Shown here: piece after piece, positions 20,857 through 30,902 of the stretch
Layout: every line of letters begins with the position of its first letter
Position numbering within the stretch: position 1 is the first letter of the stretch
Assembly: GCF_000165675.1 (NCBI RefSeq)
Contig: NZ_AEIZ01000026.1
Location: forward strand, 1 to 64,000
Source: Leuconostoc fallax KCTC 3537
GTDB taxonomy: Bacteria > Bacillota > Bacilli > Lactobacillales > Lactobacillaceae
Direction: 5' to 3'
Length of the DNA: 64,000 bases
Notes under the pieces: generated by a model
The model's input: the letters and a program-made list of their open reading frames with translations, nothing else
Told to the model about the DNA's origin: nothing
The model's database searches: none
Position numbers and translations under genes: made by a program

Positions 20857-22186
20857 TTATTGATACTTTCGTAAGCTAACAAAGAATAACACAGCAAACC
20901 AACAGATTGCTAATAATGTTGTAATCATTGTACCTTTAGACAATAATAATATTAAAAAATTGTCCCCATAAATAGAATGGTTAGGTAATTTGTTATAGGT
21001 GCGCCTGGCATTTTAAATAATTGTTGCCCTTTATGATAATCAGCCGATTTTCTATATTTGATATGCGCTACCATTAATGTGGCGTAAATAACAATAAATG
21101 TTGCCGAAGCAATGGATGTCACAATACTAAATGCATCATTTGGGAATAAGTAGTTAATCAACACGACAGTTGCAACTAGAATGGTTGAAAATGTGATAGC
21201 ATTCATTGGAATCGCACGATGATTTAATTTCGAAAACATACTTTTTTTGTCTGACAAAGCAAATAACATTCGGCCTGTGGTAAATAACGAACTATTGAGC
21301 GAAGAGGCCGCTGCCGTTAGGACCACAAAATTAATGATCCCCGCTGCCGCAGGAACACCAATTCCTGAAAATACTTGTACAAATGGTGACATCTCTGAAC
21401 TATAATGAGTCCAGGGTTGAATCACCATAATGGCTAATAAGGCACCAATATAAAAAATTAATATACGGATAATAATCGAATTAATCGATTTAGGAATTGT
21501 ACTTTCAGGATTCTTTGTTTCTGATGCTGTAATCCCGACAAATTCTACACCCAAGAAGGCAAAGAACGCCATTTGAAATGCAGACAAAACATCATGTCCC
21601 TTATCCGCAATTAGTCCATGTTCCCATAAAGTAGACAAATGCGTTATACCCGATTCAGTACGCGTGTGTAAAATAACCATGATAACACCCGCTGCAATCA
21701 TCGCTAAGATAGCCACAATTTTAATCATTGCAAACCAGAATTCAGTTTCGCCAAAGGCACGCACGGCAATGATATTAATGCTGTACAAAACAGCTAAAAA
21801 TACAATACCCCAAATCCATATCGGAATGCTTGGAAACCAGTAACGCATATAGTTACCAATGGCAGTTAGTTCAGCCATCGCAATGACAATCCACCCTAAC
21901 CAGTAGGTCCATCCCATAATAAATCCAGCTCGCTCGCCTAGATATTTTTTAATAAAACCGATAAAAACAGTTTGATTTGTATCTGATAAAAGTAACTCAC
22001 CTAAGGCACGCATCATTGAGAATACAAAAATCCAGTCACAATATAAATCAATAAAATGGTTGGTCCGGCTTTTTGAATAGATTCTCCAGCGCCCAAAAAT
22101 AGCCCTGTACCAATTGTGCCTCCTAGGGCAATCATATTAACATGACGCCCCGAGAGGTGCCGTTCAAGTGAATGATTCTCACTCAT
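20857..22186 (-). CDS. APC-superfamily amino-acid permease, two frameshifts
   Basis: A 12-helix amino-acid transporter of about 443 residues in the AAT group (N-terminal HVNMIALGGTIGTGLFLGAG, then MMRALGELLLSD and FGETEFWFAMIKI). Two single-base losses break it: the T5 run encoded at 22026-22030 (restoring TGFFVFSMMRALGE) and the T6 run at 20954-20959 (restoring TIFLILLLSKGT at the C-terminus). The ATG at 22186 has GGGGGAAA upstream. It is divergent from a LysR gene that may regulate it. The amino acid carried cannot be read from sequence. Confidence 0.82.
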
Positions 22187-22231
22187 TATATTTCCCCCTA
22201 TAAATTAAAATATCAACTTAATTTATGTTAG

Positions 22232-22246
22232 ATTATAATTTATAAT
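22232..22246. promoter_or_regulatory. LysR-type box between permease and regulator
   Basis: Odd-centred palindrome ATTATAA-T-TTATAAT with the T-N11-A form expected of LysR-family sites, located in the 118-bp divergent spacer. A/T-rich context makes chance occurrence possible. Confidence 0.35.
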
Positions 22247-22304
22247 AAGTAAAACTCAACTTTTTCAATTTTAAATGAATAAAAGTATTCTAAGGATGTA
22301 CATT

Positions 22305-23194
22305 TTGACAAATTTCGCTTATAAAGTATTTACAACCGTCGTCACGCAACAGTCTTTTTATAAAGCTTCGCTCCAGCTAAATGTTACCCCCAGTGCTGTC
22401 AGCCACTCTATTAATCAGTTAGAGACAACTTTAGGGTTTCCACTCTTCATTCGCAGTCGAACAGGGATGCGGCTAACGGATGATGGCCAATATATTCTGC
22501 CCTATATTCAAGAAATTATCAATGCTGATGACAAATTGCTACAGATAGCTGATAATATCAAGGGACTTCACGCTGGTAACATCAGAATCGGCGCTTTTAG
22601 TAGTGTCTGTGTGAACTGGCTGCCCCATATTATTCGCTCTTTTTCTCAAAAATATCCTAAAATTAAAATTGCCATTGCCCAAGGTAGTTTTAGCGATATT
22701 TCTAAAAAACCAATGTTGGAGAAATCGATATTGGTTTTACAACACTCCCTGTTAATGAAAACTTGATTGTCTTACCATTAATCTCAGATCCAATTAGGTG
22801 TGTTACACCTTCTTCTTTCGTACCCAAAAATCGTCATAGTATTACCAAAGATGATTTAATCGGTCAAAAATTCATTTTACAAAAAATGGATTATGATCGT
22901 GATACTAAATTAGCACTTGATTATTACAATGTTGAGCTCAATTCGATTAATTTTTCTATAGATGACCAATCGATTATTTCAATGGTCGAAGCTGGTATCG
23001 GCCTTGGTATTTTGCCTGATTTAGCATTGAATAAACTTAATGGTGATATTAATGTCTATCCTTTCAGTGAAACCTTTACACGTCAGGTTGCGCTCGTTGT
23101 GAATAAGAATCAAATGACATCCCCCTCTGTCGCTGCAATGGTGAAGCATATTGAATCCTTCATTAAAGATTCAATCGTTAAATCTTCACTTTGA
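22305..23194 (+). CDS. LysR-family regulator, frameshifted
   Basis: A regulator of about 296 residues: winged helix with FYKASLQLNVTPSAVSHSINQLE (split here as ASLQLNVTPSAVSHS) and a substrate-binding co-inducer domain ending SVAAMVKHIESFI. The frame breaks after SDISKK; one A added to the A6 run at 22704-22709 restores KTNVGEIDIGFTTLPVNENL. I prefer the TTG at 22305 as start because TAAGGATG lies at correct spacing; ATGs at 22275 and 22296 are alternatives. It is divergent from the amino-acid permease, its likely target. Confidence 0.82.
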
Positions 23195-23200
23195 ACAAAT

Positions 23201-23235
23201 AAAAAAGCAACACATCATTTGTGATTGCTTTTTTA
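23201..23235. terminator. Bidirectional terminator after the LysR gene
   Basis: Imperfect stem AAAAAAGCAA-CACA with TGTG-A-TTGCTTTTTT, between the convergent LysR and GDPD-like genes. Confidence 0.85.
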
Positions 23236-23239
23236 TTGG

Positions 23240-24034
23240 TTATTTGAAATAAATTGTTGCTGCTTTCGTATTATCTGTCACAATAGCTTGAGCACCAATA
23301 CTTTTTGCATGGACAAAGTCTGATTTACTATTTGAATCGTTGACCATCAGCATCTTATGATGCTTATTGAGGAATGATACAGTTTCACGATTCACTAGCG
23401 ATTGATTCAGGGCAATAAATTGAACAGCTGCTGGCAACTGGCTAACAGTTTTTTGCCAATCTACTTTGGATTGATTGGTATTTTTGATTTGTAATATTTC
23501 AGGGGCTTGTGGTAGTGATTGGTGCATATAACTCAAACTATTAACATCCGTCGACTGCAACAAAACATGATTTGTCAGATGATTTCTTCTAATAGAAGAG
23601 ATAATCCCCCGTTCCAAAAGCTCATGATGATTATTTTGCTCTTGTATCGCAATAACATAGTTGGTCATAACACCGTATTTATCAAATATTTGGTTAAGCG
23701 TATGCACCGATTCACCATTATGATATTTATGATGCTGAATGGTCCGATAATTCGAATCCGTGATATTGATATTTTGACCAGTTGCTTGATTTAAATTATT
23801 GTCGTTAGCTACAACTAAATGATGGTCTTGACTCAAGAAAACTTTCTGGTCAATATACTGCACACCAGATTTTAAAGCAACATTATAATTTGCTAAGGTA
23901 TAATCTTGACCTTGGTGACCAATAATTAAGGGCTGATGTCGCGACTGTTTAATATTAATTGGTTGATGATCACGCCAAATGCCATAAATAATTGTTAGCA
24001 TCAAAACGAATAAAACAATAACTGGTAACTTCAA
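23240..24034 (-). CDS. Membrane-anchored GDPD-like protein with a degenerate active site
   Basis: A protein of about 264 residues: one N-terminal membrane helix (PVIVLFVLMLTIIYGIW) and a glycerophosphodiester phosphodiesterase-like barrel. Key positions are changed: the HRG motif reads HQG (IIGHQGQ), the Glu after it is replaced by Tyr (DYTLANY), the metal-binding E-x-D is DQK, and the later HD is ND. Catalysis by the usual mechanism looks unlikely. The start is unsure: a TTG at 24034, or an ATG at 24052 that would need a change in the A6 run between them. Function unknown. Confidence 0.65.
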   Translation of the reverse strand: MKLPVIVLFVLMLTIIYGIWRDHQPINIKQSRHQPLIIGHQGQDYTLANYNVALKSGVQYIDQKVFLSQDHHLVVANDNNLNQATGQNINITDSNYRTIQHHKYHNGESVHTLNQIFDKYGVMTNYVIAIQEQNNHHELLERGIISSIRRNHLTNHVLLQSTDVNSLSYMHQSLPQAPEILQIKNTNQSKVDWQKTVSQLPAAVQFIALNQSLVNRETVSFLNKHHKMLMVNDSNSKSDFVHAKSIGAQAIVTDNTKAATIYFK

Positions 24035-24136
24035 TATTTTTTAACATTATGCATCATGATTATCCCACAAAATTATTTTTCTTCATTGTACTCCCTGATG
24101 CCATAATTAAAAAGAGACATTTTAATAATACTGGCA

Positions 24137-25313
24137 TTAATGCTCTTTCGGCTGATCTGGTAATAACAAAACAGACCCGGCGCCAATCACTAGTGACACC
24201 ATGAATAAGATAAATATGGTACCAATCGACGTCCCATTATCCAAAAAGATACCTACCAGCAATGGACCAAGCACAGCACCGATTCGACCAATACCTTGTG
24301 CTAATCCTGTCATTGTGCCACGATACGTCATATGATATTGTTCAGGTGTTAATGCAATAATAGCCCCATAAGCACCTAGATTAAAAAAGACAAAATACAA
24401 CCCGCCAGTAAGGTCATAAACAATGATGTTGCACTACCAAATAATATAGCTCCACCAGCAGTGCCTACCATATATATTGCAAAGACGTATTTAATTTTAA
24501 TTTTACCCGATAACCATGCTGCACCAAAGTAACCCGGCAATTGCGCAATGATCATTATTACTGAGTAACCGAAGCTAGTCACAATTGTATTGCCACGACT
24601 GATTAAAATACTAGGTAACCACATGAACATACCATAATAGCTAAACATTACCATCAACCATGCAAGCCATAACAATGGTGTGGTTCGGGTAAAAGCATGG
24701 CGCCAATTATCAATATTATGTCGGTCCTTTACATATTCAACATTGTCCTCTTGAATATGTTTACGAAATAATAATGCCACGAGCGCACTCAATACTGTCA
24801 AAAGAAGTAAACCACGCCAGCCTAAATACGGACTCAATAAAAATGATAATAGCGCTGCTACTAGCCAGCCTAATGCCCAAAAGCTATCAGCCAATATTAA
24901 CATCTTCCGTCTAACCTTCCCTTGGTACAAATCAGATATAAAAGTAGCGGCCACAGGTAGCTCTCCGCCTAATCCAATACCAACGACAAATCGAATAACT
25001 AAGAACATGTAAAAGTTTGGTGAAAAGGCCAAAAAAGCATTACCGATTGAAAATATTAATAATGAAATTAATAATGTTTTTTCCGTCCCATCCGGTCAGC
25101 CAGATGGCCCAAAATAAACGCACCCAAAATCATACCTACTGTACTCACCGAACTTAACATACCGGTTTGTGCAGCTGTTAATGCCCATTCCTTATGCACC
25201 AACGGCATAATATATGACAGCAGACCAACATCCATAGCATCAAACATCCAGGCCGTCCCAATAATAAGAAATACACGTAAATTATGATCCCGATTAACTA
25301 TCCCTTTTGTCAT
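24137..25313 (-). CDS. NiaP-like MFS transporter, two frameshifts
   Basis: A 12-helix transporter of about 392 residues whose segments (AWMFDAMDVGLLSYI, GIGLGGELPVAATFISD, SYYGMFMWLPSIL, NLGAYGAIIALTPEQY) closely follow Bacillus NiaP, a niacin importer. Two breaks are each repaired by one base: the A6 run encoded at 25077-25082 (GRKKTLLISLL) and the T6 run at 24383-24388 (SFFNLGAYG). I place the start at 25313, nine bases after AGGAG, rather than the adjacent ATG at 25322. Niacin is the best substrate guess; related carriers move aromatic acids. Confidence 0.75.
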
Positions 25314-25407
25314 CCCATTCATCTCCTAATTTTAAATTATTTTAGGTCTTTTTACTTTTAATAAATTATAAACGAATCTGTGGACATTTCAATACTCAAT
25401 TCAAAAT

Positions 25408-25443
25408 AATAAAAAACCTGTTATTATGACAAAATAACAGGTT
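25408..25443 (-). terminator. Intrinsic terminator of the UDG-family gene
   Basis: 11-bp arms (AACCTGTTATT with AATAACAGGTT) and T6 on the minus strand. The gene's stop codon lies at the edge of the stem. Confidence 0.88.
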
Positions 25444-26050
25444 ACATTAATGATTCATTTTTTACTAAGCTATATGATTTTTGGTTTAAAATACGGCTAA
25501 CATTCAACTTCAAGTTTGGGACAACATCCTCTTCAAACCACGCATTGCGTTTCAACCAAATGTTATTACGCGGTGACGGATGAACGATTGGAAAATATTG
25601 TGGTAAGTACGCCTGATAATTTGCCACGATATCCGTAATTTTATCTTTAGCAGTTAGGTGTAAATAATACTTTTGTGCATAAGCACCAATTAAAATAGTT
25701 AATTGTAAATTGGGCATCTGTGCGAGTAAGCGCGTATGCCATTTTTCAGCAACACCTTTTCTCGGCGGCATATCACCAGATTTGGCCTTTCCCGGATAGT
25801 AAAAGTCCATGGGAATTACCGCAATTTCACCTGATTCATAAAAAATGTCACGATCAATACCCATCCACTCACGTAAACGATCACCCGACGCATCATTCCA
25901 CATAATGCCTGTTTCTTGCACTTTTTTACCAGGTGCTTGACCAACGATGAGAATGCGCGCAGCTTTATTCACTGAAAAAATCGGTTCCCATCCCTTATTC
26001 GTATATGCGACATTTTGCGAATCTTCCATTATTTCTTGATAGATTGACAT
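25442..26050 (-). CDS. Uracil-DNA glycosylase family protein
   Basis: A 202-residue protein of the UDG-like superfamily: motif 1 ILIVGQAPGKKVQETG (about residues 34-49) and the His motif FPIVHPSPRNN near the C-terminus, with LTILIGAYAQKYYL between. Such proteins excise uracil or related bases, though this subgroup is poorly characterised. Two adjacent ATGs (26053, 26050) follow GGAGA; I use the second. It stands alone, ending in a terminator. Confidence 0.8.
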   Translation of the reverse strand: MSIYQEIMEDSQNVAYTNKGWEPIFSVNKAARILIVGQAPGKKVQETGIMWNDASGDRLREWMGIDRDIFYESGEIAVIPMDFYYPGKAKSGDMPPRKGVAEKWHTRLLAQMPNLQLTILIGAYAQKYYLHLTAKDKITDIVANYQAYLPQYFPIVHPSPRNNIWLKRNAWFEEDVVPNLKLNVSRILNQKSYSLVKNESLM

Positions 26051-26172
26051 CATTTCTCCATAATACTATTTATTAAGGGCTGTGTTTGATAGTCCTACGT
26101 CATTAATTTACCAGTATTAAAGGCAAATAACCACCATTGATACATTAAAATTTGCTCATTATGATACGACTA

Positions 26173-26657
26173 TTAAAGGACTTTTTCCAGATTGTACCAT
26201 TGCTCGTTAGCATGCTGCGATGCTGATTCACCTCGGTTAATATAACCATTTTTTCATAGAATGGAATACGATCTTCTAAACAAGTTAGCGCAATGCTTTC
26301 GCGCCCTTGCTCTCTGGCAACCTTTTCTAGAGCTTGTAGTAGTTGACTGCCAACACCTTGTCCTCGTGCTTCTGGTGAAACAGCAACTGTCAAAATCGTT
26401 TGATGTCCACCTGTGGCAATATTTTCAGGATTGTCCTCATACATCCAATCTTCAACAAAACGTGCTTGCACCGCTGGGCCACAAATGAATCCCAAAAGTG
26501 TTTTCTGCTCATCAATAGCCAATAAAAATGTCTCTGGGAAACGTTGAATTCGCTCAGTATATTGACTAAGTGATCCTGCTTCTTCGGGATTAAAACCAGC
26601 ATTTTCAATGCGAACAATATCATCCAAATAACTTGACGTTGCATTTATAAATTTCAT
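26173..26657 (-). CDS. GNAT-family N-acetyltransferase, frameshifted
   Basis: A protein of about 161 residues with the GNAT acetyl-CoA site ILTVAVSPEARGQGVGSQLL and a C-terminal FYEK motif. In the raw frame the last 35 codons are nonsense; adding one A to the A6 run (T6 on plus, 26249-26254) gives EKNGYINRGESASQHAN and a stop at 26173. I use the ATG at 26657 (MKFINATSS), the usual family start. The acceptor substrate is unknown; arylalkylamine-type acetyltransferases are the nearest pattern. Confidence 0.78.
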
Positions 26658-26772
26658 CACTATACTCCCATTAAACAAGCTTTTATTTTATCTTTATTCA
26701 AGATTAATAAGTTTATTATAACGAATGTCCCAGTTTGAGTAAATAATAGCACTTACAAAATGTAACAATATA

Positions 26773-27729
26773 CTAATTTAAGTCACCATCAGCTATTTTT
26801 TCTAATAATGGCCGTGAAGGAATGAAAAATAATTGACCAAACAATATATCTGAAAAGTGTAACAAATAGTCTGACTGCTCTAACATTTGTTCCAGCATTG
26901 ACTTAGTCACTTCCCAATGCCGAGCATAGCCCATAAAGTAAGTGCCTGTTTTACCTGAAGCTGGTTCAGAAAACGGTACATTCATACGAATAATTTTTTG
27001 CTCTTCACCATCAATTTCTACCTTAGAAGCCACATTATGTGCATTGTGGTATTTATCTTCATCTTCGAGCTCTAAATCACTAAATTTCTCTCGGCCAACT
27101 GCCTTTTCTTGTTCTTCAGTCTTTAAATTATGCCAGAAATCCATATCATGACGCCATTTTTGTGCAAACGCGTAACTGCCATTAATAAATGTCTCATCTT
27201 CATCACCAACGAGTGCATATTCTGCTGCATCATGGACATCAGGTGCTTCTGTACCATCAATAAAGCCAATAATTGCACGACCTTCAAAATATCTAAATCC
27301 TTTTGTTTCGTCGACTACTTCGGTAATATCCTTTAAGAAACGCATAAATTGTGTTTGCGCTTCATAAACTACCGCCTCATTGCTTGCTCGAATATGGAAG
27401 AAAATATCCCCATCAATAGCGGGCATTGTGTATTCATCATGTGACAGCGTTTGATATGTTTCTAACTCTTTTGGCTGGGGAGAATTAGGAAACAAAAATT
27501 GCCAGGCTTTTTGACTAAAACCAAAAGCAACCTTTAATTCGCTTTGTGATGCCAAATTTTTATCGCGAATTTTTAATGATCGGATAATCGCTTGTGAGCG
27601 ATCCGCAAATTCAGCAATCGTCTCTTGGGCTACCTTTTGATTTTCACGAGTTAATTTTAAAATACTGAATTGGACATGTTCTCCAACATCTTTCCAAACA
27701 TCTTGGGCTTTATTTGCATCAATTGGCAT
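26773..27729 (-). CDS. DyP-type heme peroxidase
   Basis: A 318-residue dye-decolourising peroxidase. The GxxDG motif IIGFIDGTEAP (about residues 152-162) carries the catalytic Asp, and a conserved His in HNAHNVASK (about 228-236) is the likely heme ligand; MGYARHW follows. Without a Tat signal it should be cytoplasmic. AAAAAGGAG precedes the ATG. The promoter holds a perfect PerR/Fur-like palindrome, indicating control by peroxide or metal. Leuconostoc relies on exogenous heme, so activity may be conditional. Confidence 0.88.
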   Translation of the reverse strand: MPIDANKAQDVWKDVGEHVQFSILKLTRENQKVAQETIAEFADRSQAIIRSLKIRDKNLASQSELKVAFGFSQKAWQFLFPNSPQPKELETYQTLSHDEYTMPAIDGDIFFHIRASNEAVVYEAQTQFMRFLKDITEVVDETKGFRYFEGRAIIGFIDGTEAPDVHDAAEYALVGDEDETFINGSYAFAQKWRHDMDFWHNLKTEEQEKAVGREKFSDLELEDEDKYHNAHNVASKVEIDGEEQKIIRMNVPFSEPASGKTGTYFMGYARHWEVTKSMLEQMLEQSDYLLHFSDILFGQLFFIPSRPLLEKIADGDLN

Positions 27730-27754
27730 GGTAGTTCTCCTTTTTGTTTACAAC

Positions 27755-27785
27755 TTAGAATAATTCTAACTTGATGTAATGTCAA
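27755..27785 (-). promoter_or_regulatory. PerR-type box overlapping the DyP promoter
   Basis: A 15-bp perfect palindrome TTAGAATAATTCTAA (27755-27769) matches the PerR consensus TTATAATNATTATAA at 13 of 15 positions. A minus-strand promoter, TTGACA (27780-27785) and TATTCT with a 17-bp spacer, overlaps it, so a bound repressor would block RNA polymerase. Confidence 0.7.
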
Positions 27786-27801
27786 GTTAATTTTAAAACA
27801 C

Positions 27802-27840
27802 AAAAAATACCTGTCGGCTGTTGTCCGCCCTACAAGTATT
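27802..27840 (-). terminator. Intrinsic terminator of the DUF1801 gene
   Basis: Arms AATACTTGT and ACAGGTATT (9 bp, one G.T) around a GC-rich loop, followed by T4 on the minus strand, one base after the gene end. Confidence 0.75.
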
Positions 27841-28224
27841 TTATTTACGCCAAAAATTTGATATATCTTGTTTATCTGAAATATTGTACGCAATCATTTT
27901 AGCTAACAAATCAAAATCTGTATGTCCGCCCCACTGGAAACGTACTAAAGCCTTCCCATATGATAATTGCCGTTCATCAAATACTGTTTTAAACTTTTGA
28001 ATGGCCTTTTGTTCTGGTGCCACTGAGAAGTGCCCTTTCGCAACACTAAAACCGATGATAAAAGTACCATGATCCGTAAACATCGGTTGATTCCAAGCCA
28101 TTATCTTAGTAAGTTGCGGATACTGACGGCTCACCCAATCCAATACCTGTGCCAATTCATTACGATGCGCTGGATTAGCAATTGTATTGAGATATTCGTC
28201 AAAATTAGTGACTTCTTTTGTCAT
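27841..28224 (-). CDS. DUF1801 (YdhG-like) protein, possible iron chaperone
   Basis: A 127-residue protein with the DUF1801 pattern (FDEYLNTIANPAHRNELAQVL, IMAWNQPMF, GFSVAKGHFSVAP). Bacillus relatives (YdhG/Fra) resemble frataxin and have been proposed as iron chaperones. It lies just upstream of the DyP peroxidase on the same strand but is separated from it by its own terminator, so an iron link is suggestive only. AGGAGGT precedes two adjacent ATGs; I use the one at 28224. Confidence 0.75.
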   Translation of the reverse strand: MTKEVTNFDEYLNTIANPAHRNELAQVLDWVSRQYPQLTKIMAWNQPMFTDHGTFIIGFSVAKGHFSVAPEQKAIQKFKTVFDERQLSYGKALVRFQWGGHTDFDLLAKMIAYNISDKQDISNFWRK

Positions 28225-28445
28225 CATAACCTCCTGAACTATCCATATCAATTCTGTGACATATATTAGTTAAAGTTTACAATACTTCTCAAAATGTATA
28301 GTCGTATTTGTTTGATAAAATTCGCACCACTACTTCATTCAGCACATACACTTACTTTAAATAATAAAAAACTACGCAACCAGGACAGAATGTGAGATAA
28401 TAAGCGTCAGAATTTAGAAATATATCCTCAGGAGAAACACACCAA

Positions 28446-30471
28446 ATGACACTAAAAAAGAATAAGTGGACTGCAGCCGGTGCATTGATTGCGCTTGGCA
28501 TCGTATACGGTGATATCGGTACATCACCGTTGTATACCATGAATTCTGTCTTAAACAGCGCCCGCAATACAGAACAACTACAAGAATTTGTTATCGGTTC
28601 TGTGTCACTAGTCTTTTGGACGTTAATGTTGATTACAACGCTCAAGTACGTCTTTATTGCACTACGCGCAGATAATCATGGTGAAGGTGGTATTTTCGCG
28701 CTATACAGTCGTGTCAAAGATACGCACAAAAAATGGTTACTTATTCCTGCATTAATTGGTGGTTCTGCATTATTAGCAGATGGCACCTTAACCCCTGCTG
28801 TTACCGTAACGACAGCCATCGAAGGTTTAAAAAGTCAGCACATTGGCAACCTAGTCTTCCCAGACAATCAAACTTTAGTCATTGTCATTGTATCGATATT
28901 GCTACTCATGATTTTTATTTTTCAAAGAGCTGGTACCAAAAAATTGGTAATATTTTCGGCCCTGTTATGCTGGTATGGTTTGGCTTTATTGGGCTTTTTG
29001 GATTCATTAACATCTTTGCTGATTTATCAATTTTAAAAGCGTTATCTCCCGTCTACGCCATACAAATTTTGTTTAGTCCAATAAATAAAAGCGGTATTTT
29101 CATTCTTGGTAGTATCTTCTTGGCGACAACTGGTGCCGAAGCACTGTATTCAGATATGGGTCATGTTGGTAAGAAAAATATCTACATTAGTTGGCCATTT
29201 GTTTATAGTATGCTAATTTTGAATTATATGGGGCAAGGTGCATGGATTATATCACATAGTCATCAAACCAACTTATTAGAACAATCTTCTAATCCTTTTT
29301 TGAAATTTTACCGGGTCCTTGGCGTCTTGTTGGTGTTGCTTTAGCCACTCTAGCTGCTATTATTGCCTCACAAGCATTAATTTCTGGTGCTTATACATTA
29401 GTCAGCGAAGCAATCAGTATAAAAGTATTGCCACGATTGAGAACTTTCTATCCCAGTGACACTAGAGGCCAAATGTATATCAGTGCGGTCAATTGGCTAT
29501 TATGTATCATTGCTATTTTTATTGTTATCTCCTTTAGAACATCGCATAATATGGAAGCGGCCTATGGTCTCTCAATTACAATTACGATGTTAATGACAAC
29601 TGTTTTACTATTTGAATTTATTCGTCGACAAAGCAAAACCATTTTTGCGATTACCTTCTTGCTCATTTTTGGTTTTATTGAATCTGTTTTCCTCATTGCA
29701 AGTTTAGGGAAATTCCTTCACGGTGGTTATGCCACACTGATTATTATGGGAGTCATTTTGGCCGTTATGGTGCTTTGGTTCTATGGCAATAAGCGACGTG
29801 AAGCCATTTCAAGTAAGGATGATTATCTAACATTAAAAGACTATCGTAAACAATTAATGAATTTATCAAAGGATGTCGACGAACCAACCTTTGCAACGAA
29901 CTTAGTTTATATCGCCAATATGCACCAAAATTATGCGCTCAAACGTTCAATCATCTATTCCTTGATTGGTTCTCGTCCGAAAAAGGCAGCCGTTTACTGG
30001 TTTGTGACGGTTCAAGAGTCATCTGATCCCCACGAAAAAAGTTATACACTCGACATGTTGGGAACAGAAAATATTATTCACGTTACTTTGTACCTTGGCT
30101 TTAAAGTTGAACCGCAAATTCACACCTACATTAAACAAATCGCCAATAACCTCGTCAAACAAAAGATTTTGTCACCACAATTCCCTAAATATGCCATTGA
30201 TAAACATGGTAATATTGGTGACTTTAAGTACGTTATTGCGACTCAATATTATGCTGATTTGCTAAACCTACCACAAATTAGTTCAATTGATCGCTTACTC
30301 ATCGGTGGTAGATTATGGTTACAATCACACACTGTATCACCAAGTAACTTTTATGGCCTAGAATTCAGTGATGTTATTGAAGAAACTGTGCCATTATTCA
30401 TCGAACAATCTGACAAAAAGAAATTGGTCCAACGTTCAATTAAGAATACTATTAAAAAAATACAGTCCTAG
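28446..30471 (+). CDS. kup: Kup/TrkD potassium transporter, two frameshifts
   Basis: A potassium uptake protein of about 675 residues: twelve helices in the first 430 residues ([19 protein letters not shown] at the start, [31 protein letters not shown]) and a C-terminal cytoplasmic domain. Two breaks are each repaired by one base: A6 at 28938-28943 ([14 protein letters not shown]) and T6 at 29296-29301 ([16 protein letters not shown]). AGGAG lies 11 bases before the ATG. Kup couples K+ to proton uptake. Confidence 0.9.
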
Positions 30472-30590
30472 TATCAATAAAGTGGCATACAAAATATTTA
30501 TAATCATAATTTGAACAACTTTTACCCCTTCGTCATATAATAAGGGTGTAGGCGATATTGATCACCTAGTAATCGAAAGGAGCAAAAGCA

Positions 30591-30761
30591 ATGGCAGATA
30601 ATAAGTTAATCAATCCCGGCACTGATAATCAGCCCGCTGGCCGTTACCAAGAGGTTGGACCTCGAGGTGGCACCGTTCCCGATGGTAAAAACGTCATGAT
30701 CGATCAAGGTGACCGCTTGCCACCTACCAATAAGCCCGGAGATAAATGGGTTAAGGCATAA
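30591..30761 (+). CDS. YjzC-like small protein
   Basis: A 56-residue hydrophilic protein, NPGTDNQPAGRYQEVGPRGG in its N-terminal half and GDRLPPTNKPGDKWV at its end, the pattern of the YjzC family of Firmicutes. Function is unknown. AAAGGAG lies nine bases before the ATG and TATAAT is visible at about 30536. A terminator follows at 30783. It is monocistronic. Confidence 0.85.
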   Translation: MADNKLINPGTDNQPAGRYQEVGPRGGTVPDGKNVMIDQGDRLPPTNKPGDKWVKA

Positions 30762-30782
30762 ATCGATTTATAATTGAATATT

Positions 30783-30811
30783 AAAAGTCCGCTATGTTAG
30801 CGGGCTTTTTT
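30783..30811 (+). terminator. Intrinsic terminator after the YjzC-like gene
   Basis: 12-bp stem AAAAGTCCGCTA / TAGCGGGCTTTT with a 3-base loop and T6. Confidence 0.9.
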
Positions 30812-30902
30812 GGTTAATTTAATTACGATCCATATAGTATCATCACGTTTTGCACAAAAAAGAAGGCAACTACTTTCCTTCTCTTCTCAGCTTTAAATAT
30901 AA

